Counted from the stretch's first letter, positions 7,395 to 16,182 are shown. The stretch is DNA of 43,327 nt from JADHUC01 sp964617665 (GCA_964617665.1 CAZUAH010000049.1:1-43327); one strand, 5' to 3'. Program-made: numbers and translations. The notes: a model not told the origin generated them from the sequence alone.

Positions 7395-10300
7395 AATCTC
7401 TCATCAAGTGGGCGATTGACAATACGCCGGCGATGAACACGTTGATGGCCGCCATTCTGTTGGTTGGGGCGGTCAGCCTTTGGTTTTTGCACCGCGAGGT
7501 ATTTCCCGAGTTTGAACTGGAGATCGTTCTTGTGACTGTCGCCTACCCGGGTGCAAGCCCGGAGGAGGTGGAAGAAGGGATCTGCCAGAAGCTGGAAGAG
7601 GCAGTGCAGACAATCGACGGCATCAAGAACCTGCACGCCGTGGCTCGCGAGGGAATGGGCAATGTGATTCTGGAACTGGAGTCCGATGTTCCCGATGTGC
7701 AGAAGGTCTTGAACGAAATACGTTCGGAAGTCGATCGCATTCCCAGTCTGCCGGATTTGGCCGAGGACCCGGAGATCAAACAGATCACGCTCCGCCGGGA
7801 AGCGATCCAGGTTGGCGTGATCGGGCCTGATGATGACAGCCCCGAGGCCGAGGTGGCGTTGCGCGACGTTGCCGAGCGGATCCGCACCGAGTTGCTGCAC
7901 CTGGATTCGGTTTCTCAGGCCGAGTTGCTCGGCACGAAGCAATACCAGATCGACATTGAAATCCCCGAGGCGACGCTGCGCAAATACGGATTGACATTGC
8001 AGGATGTGGCGCGCGTCGTGCGTCAGGAAAACATCGAGGTCCCCGGCGGCACCATGAAGACGGACCTTCAGGAGGTCCTGCTGCGCGGCAAGAATAAACA
8101 CGAAATCGGCCATGAAATCGCCAAGATTCCGCTGGTCACCGATGCGAACGGCGTCGTGCTGACGGTGGACGATCTGGGCGAGGTGCGCGACGAATTCGAG
8201 GACGTGGCCGCCAAACATCGCATTGCGGTTGCTGAGGAGGCCAGCGATCAGGCGAACGGCGACCCCAGCGTCGTGTCCCAGCAACGCATCGACGGCATGC
8301 CGGGGTTGGTGATCAAGGTGGAGAAGACCTCCAAAGAAGATCTACTGGCCATCACCGATGCAGTTGCCAATTTCGTCAAGACTGCGGGCACGCCCGATGG
8401 GTTCCCCTTGCCTCCAGGGTATCGTCTGACCTATTGGGCAGACGTGTCCGTGGTGGTCAAAGACCGTTTGAACATGTTGGCTCGCAACGGGCTACAGGGA
8501 TTGGCCTTGGTGTTCATCGTGTTGGCGGCGTTTCTCGAAATCCGGCTCGCATTCTGGGTCGCGTTGGGGATTCCTATATCCGTTCTCGGGGCGTGCGGGA
8601 TCATGCTGTACACCGGCCAAACGCTCAACATGCTGTCGATGTTCGCGTTCCTGATGGCCTTGGGAATCGTGGTGGACGACGCGATCGTGATCGGCGAGAA
8701 CATCTACGCGCATCGCCAGATGGGCAAAAAGTTTGTAGCCGCGGCTATCGACGGTACCGTCGAAGTGCTGCCGTCGGTATTGGCGTCGGTGACAACCACG
8801 ATCATCGCATTTGTACCGCTTATGTTAGTCCCCGGCATCATGGGAAAATTCATTGCCGTGATGCCGATGGTGGTCATCGCGATGCTGATCATCTCGCTGG
8901 TGGAAAGCACGTTTATCCTGCCTTGTCATCTGGCTCACAGCGGCGAACGCGATGAAGGAAATGGGACGGATGCTGCCAAGAGCCCCGTTCGACGTGTGCG
9001 GCGCTTCATCACGCGGTTTCCAGGAGTGATTCGGTGGACGTTGGGACTGGCGTGGCTCGGTATCGTATCTCTTGTGTGGTTCTTCCTGTACCCGTTTGTT
9101 CGCATCAGCCACCTGTTGAACGACCAGACGAGCCGTCTGTTGGACTTGCTGATCAACCGAGCGTATGCGTCCGTTATTCGGTGGTCTCTGCGGCATCCCT
9201 CCATCGTTATCACCTCCGCTGCGGCCTTTCTGATGATCAGTGTCGGCCTGATCATGGGCGGCATCGTTCCGTTCAATGTGTTCCCGAAACTTGACGGCAA
9301 TAACATCGTCGCGTCCATCCAATACCCAGATGGAACATCCGTAGGCATTACGGACGAGGCAACGCGATTGTTGGAAAAGGCCATCTGGGAAGTGAACGAC
9401 GGGTATAACGATGAAGACAATCCCGTGGTCTTGCTGACTCACCGAATCGTGGGCCAGCAAACAACGGCTGATATGGTCAGCGGTGCCGTGTCGACCGGCG
9501 GTGGCAGCCACATCGGGCAGGTCTCTGTGGAACTTAAAGCAACGGAGGACCGTGGCGAAGTCACGAGCATGCAGATCGTCTCTAAGTGGCGGGAGCGCGT
9601 TCTCGAGGGGTTGGCCAAAACAAAACCAGACGAGCCGAAACGTCTGACCGCGGGGTACGAAGGGCTTACGTTCGGCACCGCCGGAATCGGGCCTGGCGGC
9701 GCGCCGGTCGAATTCAGGTTATTGGCCGCACCTGAACGCATGAAAGACCTGGAGGAGGCGGTCGAACGCTGCAAGCAGAAGTTAAAGGAGTATCCAGGGG
9801 TATTCGACATCGTCGATGACTCTCGTCCCGGAAAATGGGAGTTCCAACTCGCCATTAAAGAAGATGCCAAGGCCATGGGCGTGCCGCTGTCGGATCTGGC
9901 CGGTACGGTTCGAGCCGCATACTACGGCGAGGAGGTGATGCGATTGCAACGAGGCCGACACGAAGTCAAGTTAATGGTCCGCTATCCTCGCGAGGAACGC
10001 CGCAGCTTGGCCAACTTCGATGATATCCGAATTCGAACCGGCGGCGGTGCGGAACGACCTTTGACAGAATTGGCCGACGTTACCGTCAACCGTGGCTATT
10101 CGACCATCAACCGGCTCGACCAACTCCGGTCGATCACCATCACGGCCGACGTGGAAGAGACCGAAGGTGAAGAACAAGGTAACGCGCAAGAGATCACTGA
10201 CGATTTGCGCAAGAACTTCATCCCAGAGCTCTTGGCCGAATATCCGGGGCTCCGCGTACGTTGGGAAGGACAACAGGAACAGAGAATGGAGTCGATGACG

Positions 10301-10849
10301 GGTCTTGCCAAAGGGCTCGCCATCGCCTTGGTTTGTATGTTTGCCTTGCTAACGCTGGAGTTTCGCACCTACCTGCAGCCCATGTTGATTCTGGGCGTGA
10401 TTCCGTTTGGAGTTATTGGAGCCGTGGCCGGTCACTGGTTCCTCGGCATTCCTATATCGCTGTTCAGCCTATTCGGGATGGTCGCGCTAACGGGGGTGGT
10501 AGTCAACGATTCAATCGTGCTCATCGACTTTATCAACAAACGCGTACGCTCCGGCATCCCGCTTACCGAGGCGATCGAGGATGCCGGGCGTCGCCGTTTC
10601 CGTCCCGTCATGCTGACTTCGATCACCACGATCGCCGCTCTGCTGCCCATCCTGGTAGAAAGATCATTCCAAGCCCAAGTTGTCATTCCGATGGCGGCCA
10701 GTCTGGCTTTCGGGCTTCTGTTCGCCACGCTTCTCATCTTGATCCTGGTCCCAACTTCGTACCTGCTGTACTGCCGCTATCTGGCACCGGACCTGGTCGA
10801 TCTGTCTCAAACGCCGAAGCCGGAAATAGTTGAGGCCGACCTAGTCTGA
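7391..10849 (+). CDS. RND-family efflux permease (AcrB/HAE1-like)
   Basis: A 1152-residue inner-membrane proton-driven exporter. The N-terminal helix (residues 16-34) is followed by the first porter loop with VAYPGASPEEVEEGICQKLE, typical of RND pumps. The TM4 motif MALGIVVDDAIVIGENI carries the proton-relay aspartates D429 and D430. The second half repeats the plan: a helix at about 605-630, a porter loop, and TM10-12 with LFGMVALTGVVVNDSIVLID, where AcrB has a lysine and this subgroup has asparagine. A cytoplasmic, basic segment (SGERDEGNGTDAAKSPVRR) links the halves. It is slightly longer than AcrB (about 1050). Coupled by a 4-nt overlap to the adaptor. Substrate class (drugs, lipids or other) cannot be inferred; the metal-efflux HME signature is not evident. 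A converging minus-strand gene ends 66 nt downstream. Confidence 0.93.
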   Translation: MKSLIKWAIDNTPAMNTLMAAILLVGAVSLWFLHREVFPEFELEIVLVTVAYPGASPEEVEEGICQKLEEAVQTIDGIKNLHAVAREGMGNVILELESDVPDVQKVLNEIRSEVDRIPSLPDLAEDPEIKQITLRREAIQVGVIGPDDDSPEAEVALRDVAERIRTELLHLDSVSQAELLGTKQYQIDIEIPEATLRKYGLTLQDVARVVRQENIEVPGGTMKTDLQEVLLRGKNKHEIGHEIAKIPLVTDANGVVLTVDDLGEVRDEFEDVAAKHRIAVAEEASDQANGDPSVVSQQRIDGMPGLVIKVEKTSKEDLLAITDAVANFVKTAGTPDGFPLPPGYRLTYWADVSVVVKDRLNMLARNGLQGLALVFIVLAAFLEIRLAFWVALGIPISVLGACGIMLYTGQTLNMLSMFAFLMALGIVVDDAIVIGENIYAHRQMGKKFVAAAIDGTVEVLPSVLASVTTTIIAFVPLMLVPGIMGKFIAVMPMVVIAMLIISLVESTFILPCHLAHSGERDEGNGTDAAKSPVRRVRRFITRFPGVIRWTLGLAWLGIVSLVWFFLYPFVRISHLLNDQTSRLLDLLINRAYASVIRWSLRHPSIVITSAAAFLMISVGLIMGGIVPFNVFPKLDGNNIVASIQYPDGTSVGITDEATRLLEKAIWEVNDGYNDEDNPVVLLTHRIVGQQTTADMVSGAVSTGGGSHIGQVSVELKATEDRGEVTSMQIVSKWRERVLEGLAKTKPDEPKRLTAGYEGLTFGTAGIGPGGAPVEFRLLAAPERMKDLEEAVERCKQKLKEYPGVFDIVDDSRPGKWEFQLAIKEDAKAMGVPLSDLAGTVRAAYYGEEVMRLQRGRHEVKLMVRYPREERRSLANFDDIRIRTGGGAERPLTELADVTVNRGYSTINRLDQLRSITITADVEETEGEEQGNAQEITDDLRKNFIPELLAEYPGLRVRWEGQQEQRMESMTGLAKGLAIALVCMFALLTLEFRTYLQPMLILGVIPFGVIGAVAGHWFLGIPISLFSLFGMVALTGVVVNDSIVLIDFINKRVRSGIPLTEAIEDAGRRRFRPVMLTSITTIAALLPILVERSFQAQVVIPMAASLAFGLLFATLLILILVPTSYLLYCRYLAPDLVDLSQTPKPEIVEADLV

Positions 10850-10915
10850 CCACGATCCGTGGGCCTACGACTTGCCCGGATGTTTCGCGCCGCCAAGCTT
10901 CCGCAAAACACTGGG

Positions 10916-11584
10916 TTAGGATGACTCCGGCGTGGAGGGAACGAAACAGAAGTTGGAGAAATGTACCCCACGTCCCCGCACTCCGACCGTGCCTGGCCCT
11001 GATGCGTCAAGCATTCTTTCGATCACAAATACTGGTTCATCGCCGTTATTCAAGAACACCTCAAGCCTGCTGCCGACGACGACGAGTTTGACATGAGACC
11101 ATTCTTCGTGCCTCACCGTAGGACCAGCGTCGCTCTCGCGCTCAGGTTTCAGACGTAGGACGCACAGCAGGCCGTCTCGCCGGCTGATCACGGCTTGCCG
11201 GACTGGGTTCTCGCCGGTCCCGCCTGTGTCCGCAATGAAGAGGAAACAGACCTTGTCACAACGCGTTCCATCCGTGCTGCCACGAAAGCCGATGCCTGCC
11301 GTCCCGCGAGCTTCAACCGCGATGTCGACTTCGATCGTCCCATCGCGAAAACTGGAGTCCTGGACGTAGACGTAGTTGTTCAGCGAACCCTGCAAGTTCA
11401 GAGCGGATCTTCCTCTGAAGTCCTGAACGACGACCTTGTCTGCTAAGCTCGTGACCCACTGCGTGTCTTCGAATTTGACGGTTTTGTGCGTTGGCTCGCG
11501 CTCGTCTGCAAACGCACCTCTCACTGCGGAGCTGCAGACCGCTGCAGCAAGCATCGCTGTGATGGCGAAACCCAGCTTGTTCAT
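10916..11584 (-). CDS. Secreted LamG/DUF1080-like beta-sandwich protein
   Basis: A 222-residue protein with a signal peptide (MNKLGFAITAMLAAAVCSSA, cleavage near residue 26). The mature part looks like a jelly-roll of the concanavalin/DUF1080 type: SFRDGTIEVDIAVEARGTAG, IGFRGSTDGTRCDKVCFLFI, HEEWSHVKLVVVGSRLEVFL and the ending GTVGVRGRGVHFSNFCFVP. In planctomycetes such domains bind or act on carbohydrates, but active-site residues cannot be assigned here. Purine-rich GAGAGTGAA upstream serves as ribosome-binding site. It follows the PQQ-propeller gene by 62 nt on the same strand and is probably cotranscribed with it. Function otherwise unknown. Confidence 0.75.
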   Translation of the reverse strand: MNKLGFAITAMLAAAVCSSAVRGAFADEREPTHKTVKFEDTQWVTSLADKVVVQDFRGRSALNLQGSLNNYVYVQDSSFRDGTIEVDIAVEARGTAGIGFRGSTDGTRCDKVCFLFIADTGGTGENPVRQAVISRRDGLLCVLRLKPERESDAGPTVRHEEWSHVKLVVVGSRLEVFLNNGDEPVFVIERMLDASGPGTVGVRGRGVHFSNFCFVPSTPESS

Positions 11585-11646
11585 TATTTCACTCTCGGTC
11601 GCAGCGACGTGAGACTCAGCGTGACAGTCCCAGTCTGGCTCCGCGG

Positions 11647-13020
11647 CTACTTATCTTTGCTTACGCAATACAGGTACTTCGACGACCGAATGAACAGATC
11701 GCCGTCGCTAATGGCTGGAGTCGCGCTGAAGTCTCCATCGTCTGACTCAAAGCGATTCTGCGCCAGTTGCTCGAAGGTCGGACCTAACTTGACGACAAGC
11801 GTAGGGCCGGACCGTCTGACGAAGTACAGTTTTCCATCGGCTGCGACGGGCGACGAATAGTCTTGACTGCCGAAACCTCCGCCGAAGCCACGTCCGCCTC
11901 CAAACCGACCGCGACCCGCGCCGCCGCCACTGTCCGCGGGCGCGGCCGTTCCGCCCTCGAGTCGTGACTGATAGACCTGTTCGCCCGTTTCAGCGTCAAT
12001 GCAGTTGGCGATGCTGCCGCTGATCCAATGGATGCGACCTTCGTGCAAGATCGGAGTCCCGATACGCGACCGTTCGTTTGCGGTCCATACGACGTTCGTC
12101 TTCGTGACATCTCCCTTGCCTCCTGCACGAACGGCAATAGCGCCGCCGCCTCGTGGGCCCCGCTCGATGGCATACACGATGCCCTCGTGAGCGATGACGC
12201 TGGAGCACATGGAATCAGACTGGATGCCTTCGCAGTACCATCGCAGTTTTCCGTTATCCGGGTTGATTCCCCAAATCTCGTAGGGGACGCCAAGCACGAG
12301 ATCCTGGCGGCCGTCACCAACGTCGACCAGAATCGGTGTACCCCAGGTTGACGCGAAACCCGCGGCCTGCTGTTTCCAGACCTGCTCGCCCGTGTCTTTG
12401 TTCAACGCTACCAGTGCCTCGTCCTCGATAGACGCCGTCACGATAACGAGGTTCTTGTACAGAACGAGACTTGATGCGGAGCCCCAGCCTCGTCGATCCC
12501 TCTCGATGCCGACGCTCGTCTGCCAGAGTTTGTTGCCATCCATATCAAAGGCCAGAACACCCGAGATCCCATAAAACACGTATACACGTTCGCCATCAGA
12601 AACCGGGGTGTGCGATGCGTAGCCATGCTGAGTAAACATGCCCCGATACTCGTCTTCTGGAAGCACGGCGTCGGTTTCCGTGGACCATATCGTTTGACCG
12701 GTATTGCGATCGATGCAGAGCAATACGCGTTTCAGGTTCTCCTGGTCGCCCGGATCGCCGCGATCCGTGCCATAGCCAGTCCAGCAGGAGACGAATACGC
12801 GTTGGCCAACGACAATGGGACTCGACGAACCCGGACCTGGCAGGGCGATTTTCCACTTCAGATTTTCAGTTTCGCTCCAAGTGACGGGGACCGGTACGCC
12901 ATCTGGGCTGAAGCCCGCTCCGTCTGGCCCACGGAATCGAGACCAATCGTCCGCGTTAGAAAGGCCCAAAAGCGAAGCCGCGAGAACGATAGTCACGCAA
13001 ATCGTTGATCTTCGTTTCAT
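11647..13020 (-). CDS. Secreted PQQ-type beta-propeller (BamB-like) protein
   Basis: A 457-residue protein from the second ATG of the frame at 13020; an earlier ATG at 13038 would spoil the signal peptide MKRRSTICVTIVLAASLLGL. The DWSRFRGPDGAGFSPDG opening is characteristic of exported planctomycete PQQ-like propellers. Repeats with the tryptophan-docking pattern follow: LLCIDRNTGQTIWSTETD, LVALNKDTGEQVWKQ, IWGINPDNGKLRWYCEG, NCIDAETGEQVYQS. Late in the chain a glycine/arginine insert (GGGAGRGRFGGGRGFGGGFG) interrupts the propeller and resembles the low-complexity tracts of the neighbouring LTXXQ-like proteins. These propellers usually act as scaffolds or binders rather than as PQQ dehydrogenases, and no quinoprotein heme motif is seen. 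Probably in one transcript with the LamG-like gene. Confidence 0.88.
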   Translation of the reverse strand: MKRRSTICVTIVLAASLLGLSNADDWSRFRGPDGAGFSPDGVPVPVTWSETENLKWKIALPGPGSSSPIVVGQRVFVSCWTGYGTDRGDPGDQENLKRVLLCIDRNTGQTIWSTETDAVLPEDEYRGMFTQHGYASHTPVSDGERVYVFYGISGVLAFDMDGNKLWQTSVGIERDRRGWGSASSLVLYKNLVIVTASIEDEALVALNKDTGEQVWKQQAAGFASTWGTPILVDVGDGRQDLVLGVPYEIWGINPDNGKLRWYCEGIQSDSMCSSVIAHEGIVYAIERGPRGGGAIAVRAGGKGDVTKTNVVWTANERSRIGTPILHEGRIHWISGSIANCIDAETGEQVYQSRLEGGTAAPADSGGGAGRGRFGGGRGFGGGFGSQDYSSPVAADGKLYFVRRSGPTLVVKLGPTFEQLAQNRFESDDGDFSATPAISDGDLFIRSSKYLYCVSKDK

Positions 13021-13104
13021 TAGACAAGCCTCTACCAAGATGAGTAGTGAGTAGCATTCGGCACGGTAGTCGGTAGTGGTCCTTCTATGGATCGATGTCA
13101 GATC

Positions 13105-13180
13105 GGGTGGCCGGGGCTGGACCGAGCGTCAGCGAGGGAAGCCCCGGGGTTTCGGGCTTGCGCCCTCCAACCGGCCACCC
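13105..13180. repeat. Intergenic palindrome with GGGTGGCCGG arms
   Basis: GGGTGGCCGG (13105-13114) is matched exactly by CCGGCCACCC (13171-13180) across a 56-nt GC-rich interior that itself contains GCCCCGGGG. It lies in the 333-nt gap between the propeller start (13020) and the end of the LTXXQ-like gene (13354). I recall similar GGTGGCCGG-type dispersed palindromes in Pirellula-like genomes. Apart from this and the next hairpin, no gene is seen in the gap. Confidence 0.55.
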
Positions 13181-13275
13181 TTGCTCAATCTACCTGACAG
13201 ATATCGATAGACGCTTCACTATAATGCTGTTCTACGCAGACGAGTCACGACGTTGTGACAGAACCAATAAGGGCT

Positions 13276-13327
13276 ACCGCCCTTCGCTCGCACCGCTACA
13301 TTGCACGCGGCGGTCGCGAAGGGCGGT
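13276..13327. repeat. 12-bp intergenic inverted repeat
   Basis: ACCGCCCTTCGC (13276-13287) pairs perfectly with GCGAAGGGCGGT (13316-13327) around a 28-nt loop, 26 nt past the stop of the minus-strand LTXXQ-like gene. It could act as a transcript end, but no T-run follows on either strand, so a dispersed repeat is at least as likely. Confidence 0.5.
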
Positions 13328-13353
13328 TGGAGGTTGGCCAAAGATAATCGGCG

Positions 13354-14103
13354 CTAATTGTCCGAGGCGGGACGTTGCGGCCGTCCTCGACCGCCGCTTT
13401 CGCCACCGCCGCGGCGGCCACGAGTGCGTTCCGGCATCTCGAACGCTTCGCCCTTCAATTCCTCGAACTTTTTCTTCTGGTCGCCGGTCAACACGGTAAG
13501 CACTTTGCCCTCTGCCTCTTTCCGCATTTCCTGCATCTTCTCGCGGATGCCTTCACGGTTGCCGCCCTGGAACAGCTCTTGCATTTTGGAGCGCATTGTT
13601 TCCATGTTTTTTTGATTGACGTCTTCCAGCTTCTTCTTCTGGGCGCCGGTGATCTTCAATTCCTCGGCAACCTCCGCATCGCTCAACGCGGACGTACCAC
13701 GTTGCTGAATGCTGATTTCCTTGAGCCGTTTCATTTGATGGGGCAGCAAGGCTTCTTTGAGCTTGGCATTGGCGATCTTGGCTTCTTTTGCGGACCGTTC
13801 ACGCATTTGGGCAATGTATTTTTCTCGCTCCTCCTCCGACATTTCGCGGAAATTGGGGCGCTCGCCCTGTTGTCTCTGACTGCGGATCTCTTCGCCGATC
13901 TTCTCGATCTCCGCCTTCTGATCGTCAACGACCTCGATTTCCTTCTGGACCGCTTCGTTCATCGCCAAGTACAGCAGGTTGTTTCCACCGCCAAATCCAC
14001 CACGCATGCCGAATCCCCCTCGACCGGGCTGCGCCATTGCGACTGTGCTGACACAAAGTGCCAACATGCCAGTCGCGGCAAGAAGTGTAAGTGAACGTCT
14101 CAT
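13354..14103 (-). CDS. Secreted LTXXQ/CpxP-Spy-like helical protein (copy 1)
   Basis: A 249-residue protein. The start at 14103 is preceded by AAAGGA and opens a signal peptide (MRRSLTLLAATGMLALCVST, cleavage after VAMA). A G/R-rich stretch precedes an almost wholly helical, highly charged body. LTXXQ-like landmarks are the segment ALLPHQMKRLKEISIQQRG, LSDAEVAEELKITGAQKKKL, and VLTGDQKKKFEELKGEAFEM; the tail is G/R-rich and ends RPQRPASDN. In enterobacteria CpxP and Spy are periplasmic chaperone/sensor proteins of this general type; the relation here is by pattern only. The copy at 15159-15986 is a clear paralogue, sharing the signal peptide, the terminal ASDN/TSDN and the 5' leader. The kinase at 19036 carries the same module. 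It probably senses or buffers envelope proteins, which is inference. Confidence 0.75.
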   Translation of the reverse strand: MRRSLTLLAATGMLALCVSTVAMAQPGRGGFGMRGGFGGGNNLLYLAMNEAVQKEIEVVDDQKAEIEKIGEEIRSQRQQGERPNFREMSEEEREKYIAQMRERSAKEAKIANAKLKEALLPHQMKRLKEISIQQRGTSALSDAEVAEELKITGAQKKKLEDVNQKNMETMRSKMQELFQGGNREGIREKMQEMRKEAEGKVLTVLTGDQKKKFEELKGEAFEMPERTRGRRGGGESGGRGRPQRPASDN

Positions 14104-14541
14104 ACATTGTCCTTTCACAAAACAGGGAACTACGGAAGTGCACAAAATGCATTAACCACACTCTATCGTTTCTTCAACGTGATCCCAACGCCCGCACATT
14201 CCATCAGAAGGGAGGGGCATCCAAACCCGGGGGCTTCGTGAGCCGATCACCTATAGCGTACTCACGCCACAAGACCGGGAAGTCAAGCGTCGTTTTCACG
14301 GCTCGCTAACCCAACGCGAAAAACCGTTAGCCTACTAAACGGAACCCCGTCTGGTCCGTCCACTGAGACGACGACCTTCCACGGCGTTTTTCCCGTCGAC
14401 GCGGTACTCAATCAGGGGTGGAGCTGAATGACCAAGCCCCATCTGCAGGGTGATATATCCTGATGCTCAACTATGCAGACGGCCCCGGGACGGCAGAACT
14501 TGCCTGGAATGCGCCCGGCGAGAAGACGCCATAGAACTCGC
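14104..14541 (-). other. Long non-coding leader region of LTXXQ-like copy 1
   Basis: 438 nt without a convincing gene. The part next to the gene (14104-14141) is nearly identical to the leader of copy 2 (15987-16024; both read CCTTTCACAAAACAGG on +). CGTGAG (14237-14242) and CTCACG (14261-14266) can pair. A conserved 40-nt element lies at 14305-14344. The remainder (14345-14541) shows nothing recognisable. Confidence 0.5.
14305..14344 (-). promoter_or_regulatory. Conserved element about 200 nt upstream of LTXXQ-like copy 1
   Basis: This 40-nt stretch matches 16183-16222 at roughly 30 positions with one small gap on each side. Shared blocks on + are TAACC, ACGCG, AAAAC, and TAAACGG. Both elements lie about 200 nt upstream of their start codons and are separated from them by more divergent sequence. 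A shared promoter or activator site is likely; a clear sigma-70 pair is not seen. Confidence 0.45.
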
Positions 14542-15057
14542 CTACTCGCTGGCCTCGCGGTCAACGGCCTTCGATTCTGACTGCCACAACGCTATCCTCG
14601 CGTCTTCCCACTGTTCGATCATGTCTTCGGAGACGCCGACTTTCTTTGCCACCGCCCCGCGGGAGACCTCGGCGCGTTGTCCCCTCGTTCGACGCCAGAC
14701 TCCAGATTGAGGAAAGAACTCGAAGTGCCAGCCCGCAAGTGGATTTGTGTCGATGGGGGCGTCAGATCCGACTGACAGTTTGGACTCGGCGGTCGCGTCA
14801 TCTTCTGAGCGTTCCGAGGCCATGAATGCAGCCTGCCATGCGGCAATAGCCTCCTCTGGAACTCCGACCTCTTGAGCGACCGTCACGCGAGACACGACAC
14901 GGGGGAGTCCTCGACGAAAGCTGCCCTTGCTGTAGAAGGAAACACGCGTCCAACGGTTGCCACGACGGCTGAACCGGAAGTGCCATTCAATAAGAGGATC
15001 CGGGTTCAGGTCCGCGCCGGGAACGATGGCCAAGCGTTCAACGGCCTTCTCGTTCAT
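14542..15057 (-). CDS. Unknown protein with internal duplication (WHF-x-F repeats)
   Basis: 171 residues from the ATG at 15057, which has AGGGAAG upstream; the frame stays open to 15126, but those codons come from the terminator palindrome. The protein is two copies of a roughly 60-residue unit: DPLIEWHFRFSRRGNRWTRV with VSRVTVAQEVGVPEEAIAAW, and NPLAGWHFEFFPQSGVWRRT with VSRGAVAKKVGVSEDMIEQW. Each unit has an aromatic strand (WHFxF...W) followed by a helical part resembling a small helix-turn-helix (V-A-x-x-V-G-V-x-x-x-x-I-x-x-W). There is no signal peptide or membrane helix, so it is cytoplasmic. I do not recognise the family. A DNA-binding role is possible from the second half of each unit but unproven. 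It lies between the two LTXXQ-like paralogues on the same strand, so the duplication that made them may have bracketed it. Confidence 0.65.
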   Translation of the reverse strand: MNEKAVERLAIVPGADLNPDPLIEWHFRFSRRGNRWTRVSFYSKGSFRRGLPRVVSRVTVAQEVGVPEEAIAAWQAAFMASERSEDDATAESKLSVGSDAPIDTNPLAGWHFEFFPQSGVWRRTRGQRAEVSRGAVAKKVGVSEDMIEQWEDARIALWQSESKAVDREASE

Positions 15058-15096
15058 TCTCGCTTCCCTGCGCAAGAAACACGAAGCAATTAGAAA

Positions 15097-15128
15097 AAGT
15101 GGGGCAGACAGAAGTGTCTGCCCCACTT
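15097..15128 (-). terminator. Strong hairpin with T-run downstream of LTXXQ-like copy 2
   Basis: A perfect 14-bp stem (15097-15110 with 15115-15128, + arm AAGTGGGGCAGACA) with a 4-nt loop. On the minus strand it is followed by CTTTTTC, the form of an intrinsic terminator, 31 nt beyond the stop at 15159. The same GGGGCAGACA palindrome is a common dispersed repeat in planctomycetes (from memory), so it may be both. Confidence 0.65.
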
Positions 15129-15158
15129 GACTTGCGAAGGCTACCTTTTCAGTTGGCC

Positions 15159-15986
15159 TTAGTTATCCGAGGTGGGACGTTGCGGGCGTGTTTTAGCGCG
15201 ACCACCAGCGTCGCCCTGCCCCCGCCCGCCGCGACCACCGGCGTCGCCTTGTCCCCGGCCGCCGCGACCACCAAAGCCGCCTTGCCCGCGTCCGCCCGGA
15301 CCGGCACCAGGGCCGCCACCGAATTGCATCTGCTGGAATTGAAACGGTTCGCCCACCAGATCTTTGAATTTAGCCTGCTGTTTGGGCGTAAGTACCTTCA
15401 GTAGTTCTTCCTGAGCGTCCTTCTGGAGTTCCGCAATCTTCTGCCGAAGCTCGTCCTGCAACTTCTCGTTTGCCGCTCGCAGCTTCTCCTGCTGTGCCTC
15501 GGAAATGCCCAGTTCTTCGGCCAGCGAACCGCCGCTTGTCAGCGCTCGGCCGGCACCGCCACGAAGACGCTGTTGGAAAGCCAGTTGTTTGGCGCGTTTC
15601 AGTTGGTGCGGTAGGAGGATCTTGCCGATTTCCTTCTCCTGTTCCGCCTGGGCCTTCTGCATCAATTCGCGCATCTTCGCCATGCGCTCGTCCCGATCCT
15701 CAATGTCTCGCAGTCCCGAGAACATCTCGCCCATGCGTTCACGGCGTCCTTCGAGCAGCTTCCGGATATCGTCGACTTGGTCCGGGACCATCTCCAGTTC
15801 CTTCTGCGCGTCCTCACGCATGAGCACGCCGGTCAAACCACCGCCGCCGGGACCACCGCCAGGACCACCACCGAAGCCGCCGCCCCGGCCACCACGGCCT
15901 CCTCGACCGGGTTGTGCCATTGCGACCGAGCTGATGCAAAATGCCAACACGCCAGCCACGGCAAGAAGTGTCAGTAAACGTCTCAT
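15159..15986 (-). CDS. Secreted LTXXQ/CpxP-Spy-like helical protein (copy 2)
   Basis: A 275-residue paralogue of the protein at 13354-14103. The start at 15986 gives the signal peptide MRRLLTLLAVAGVLAFCISS (cleavage after VAMA). A G-rich tract (about 25-50) is followed by a charged helical body with ILLPHQLKRAKQLAFQQRLR, SLAEELGISEAQQEKLRAAN and LKVLTPKQQAKFKDLVGEPF. The C-terminus has near-identical repeats of GGRGGRGQGDA before RPQRPTSDN. The leader up to at least 16024 is nearly the same as in copy 1. Role as for copy 1: a presumed envelope protein-binding or sensory module. It is followed on its strand by a strong terminator, so it is probably a single-gene transcript. Confidence 0.75.
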   Translation of the reverse strand: MRRLLTLLAVAGVLAFCISSVAMAQPGRGGRGGRGGGFGGGPGGGPGGGGLTGVLMREDAQKELEMVPDQVDDIRKLLEGRRERMGEMFSGLRDIEDRDERMAKMRELMQKAQAEQEKEIGKILLPHQLKRAKQLAFQQRLRGGAGRALTSGGSLAEELGISEAQQEKLRAANEKLQDELRQKIAELQKDAQEELLKVLTPKQQAKFKDLVGEPFQFQQMQFGGGPGAGPGGRGQGGFGGRGGRGQGDAGGRGGRGQGDAGGRAKTRPQRPTSDN

Positions 15987-16080
15987 ACATTGCCCTTTCA
16001 CAAAACAGGTGACTACGGAAGTACTTGCAATACTCTGCCTGCGCTCTCTAGCGTCCCGTCGACGCGCCCCAGCACCTTTG

Positions 16081-16120
16081 ATCAGTAGGAGCGAGGCTCC
16101 GCCCTCAGGTTCTTACTGAT
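16081..16120. repeat. Imperfect hairpin in the copy 2 leader
   Basis: ATCAGTAGGA (16081-16090) pairs with TCTTACTGAT (16111-16120), 9 of 10 Watson-Crick plus one wobble. GAGG/CCTC can nest inside. It would form in the 5' part of the minus-strand transcript; function unknown. Confidence 0.4.
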
Positions 16121-16182
16121 ACGCTCTTCAATGGCGTATTCCCTCGGGGCAACCAGGACCTGAGCCATTCTCCTAGTGGTGC

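Noticed and set aside
6893..8284. Long open frame on the minus strand inside the adaptor/permease genes
   Set aside because: Antisense of two firmly identified genes; residues are low in family likeness and codon bias explains the openness.
10850..10862. CCACG-ATC-CGTGG as a terminator after the permease
   Set aside because: Stem of only 5 bp with a 3-nt loop and no T-run.
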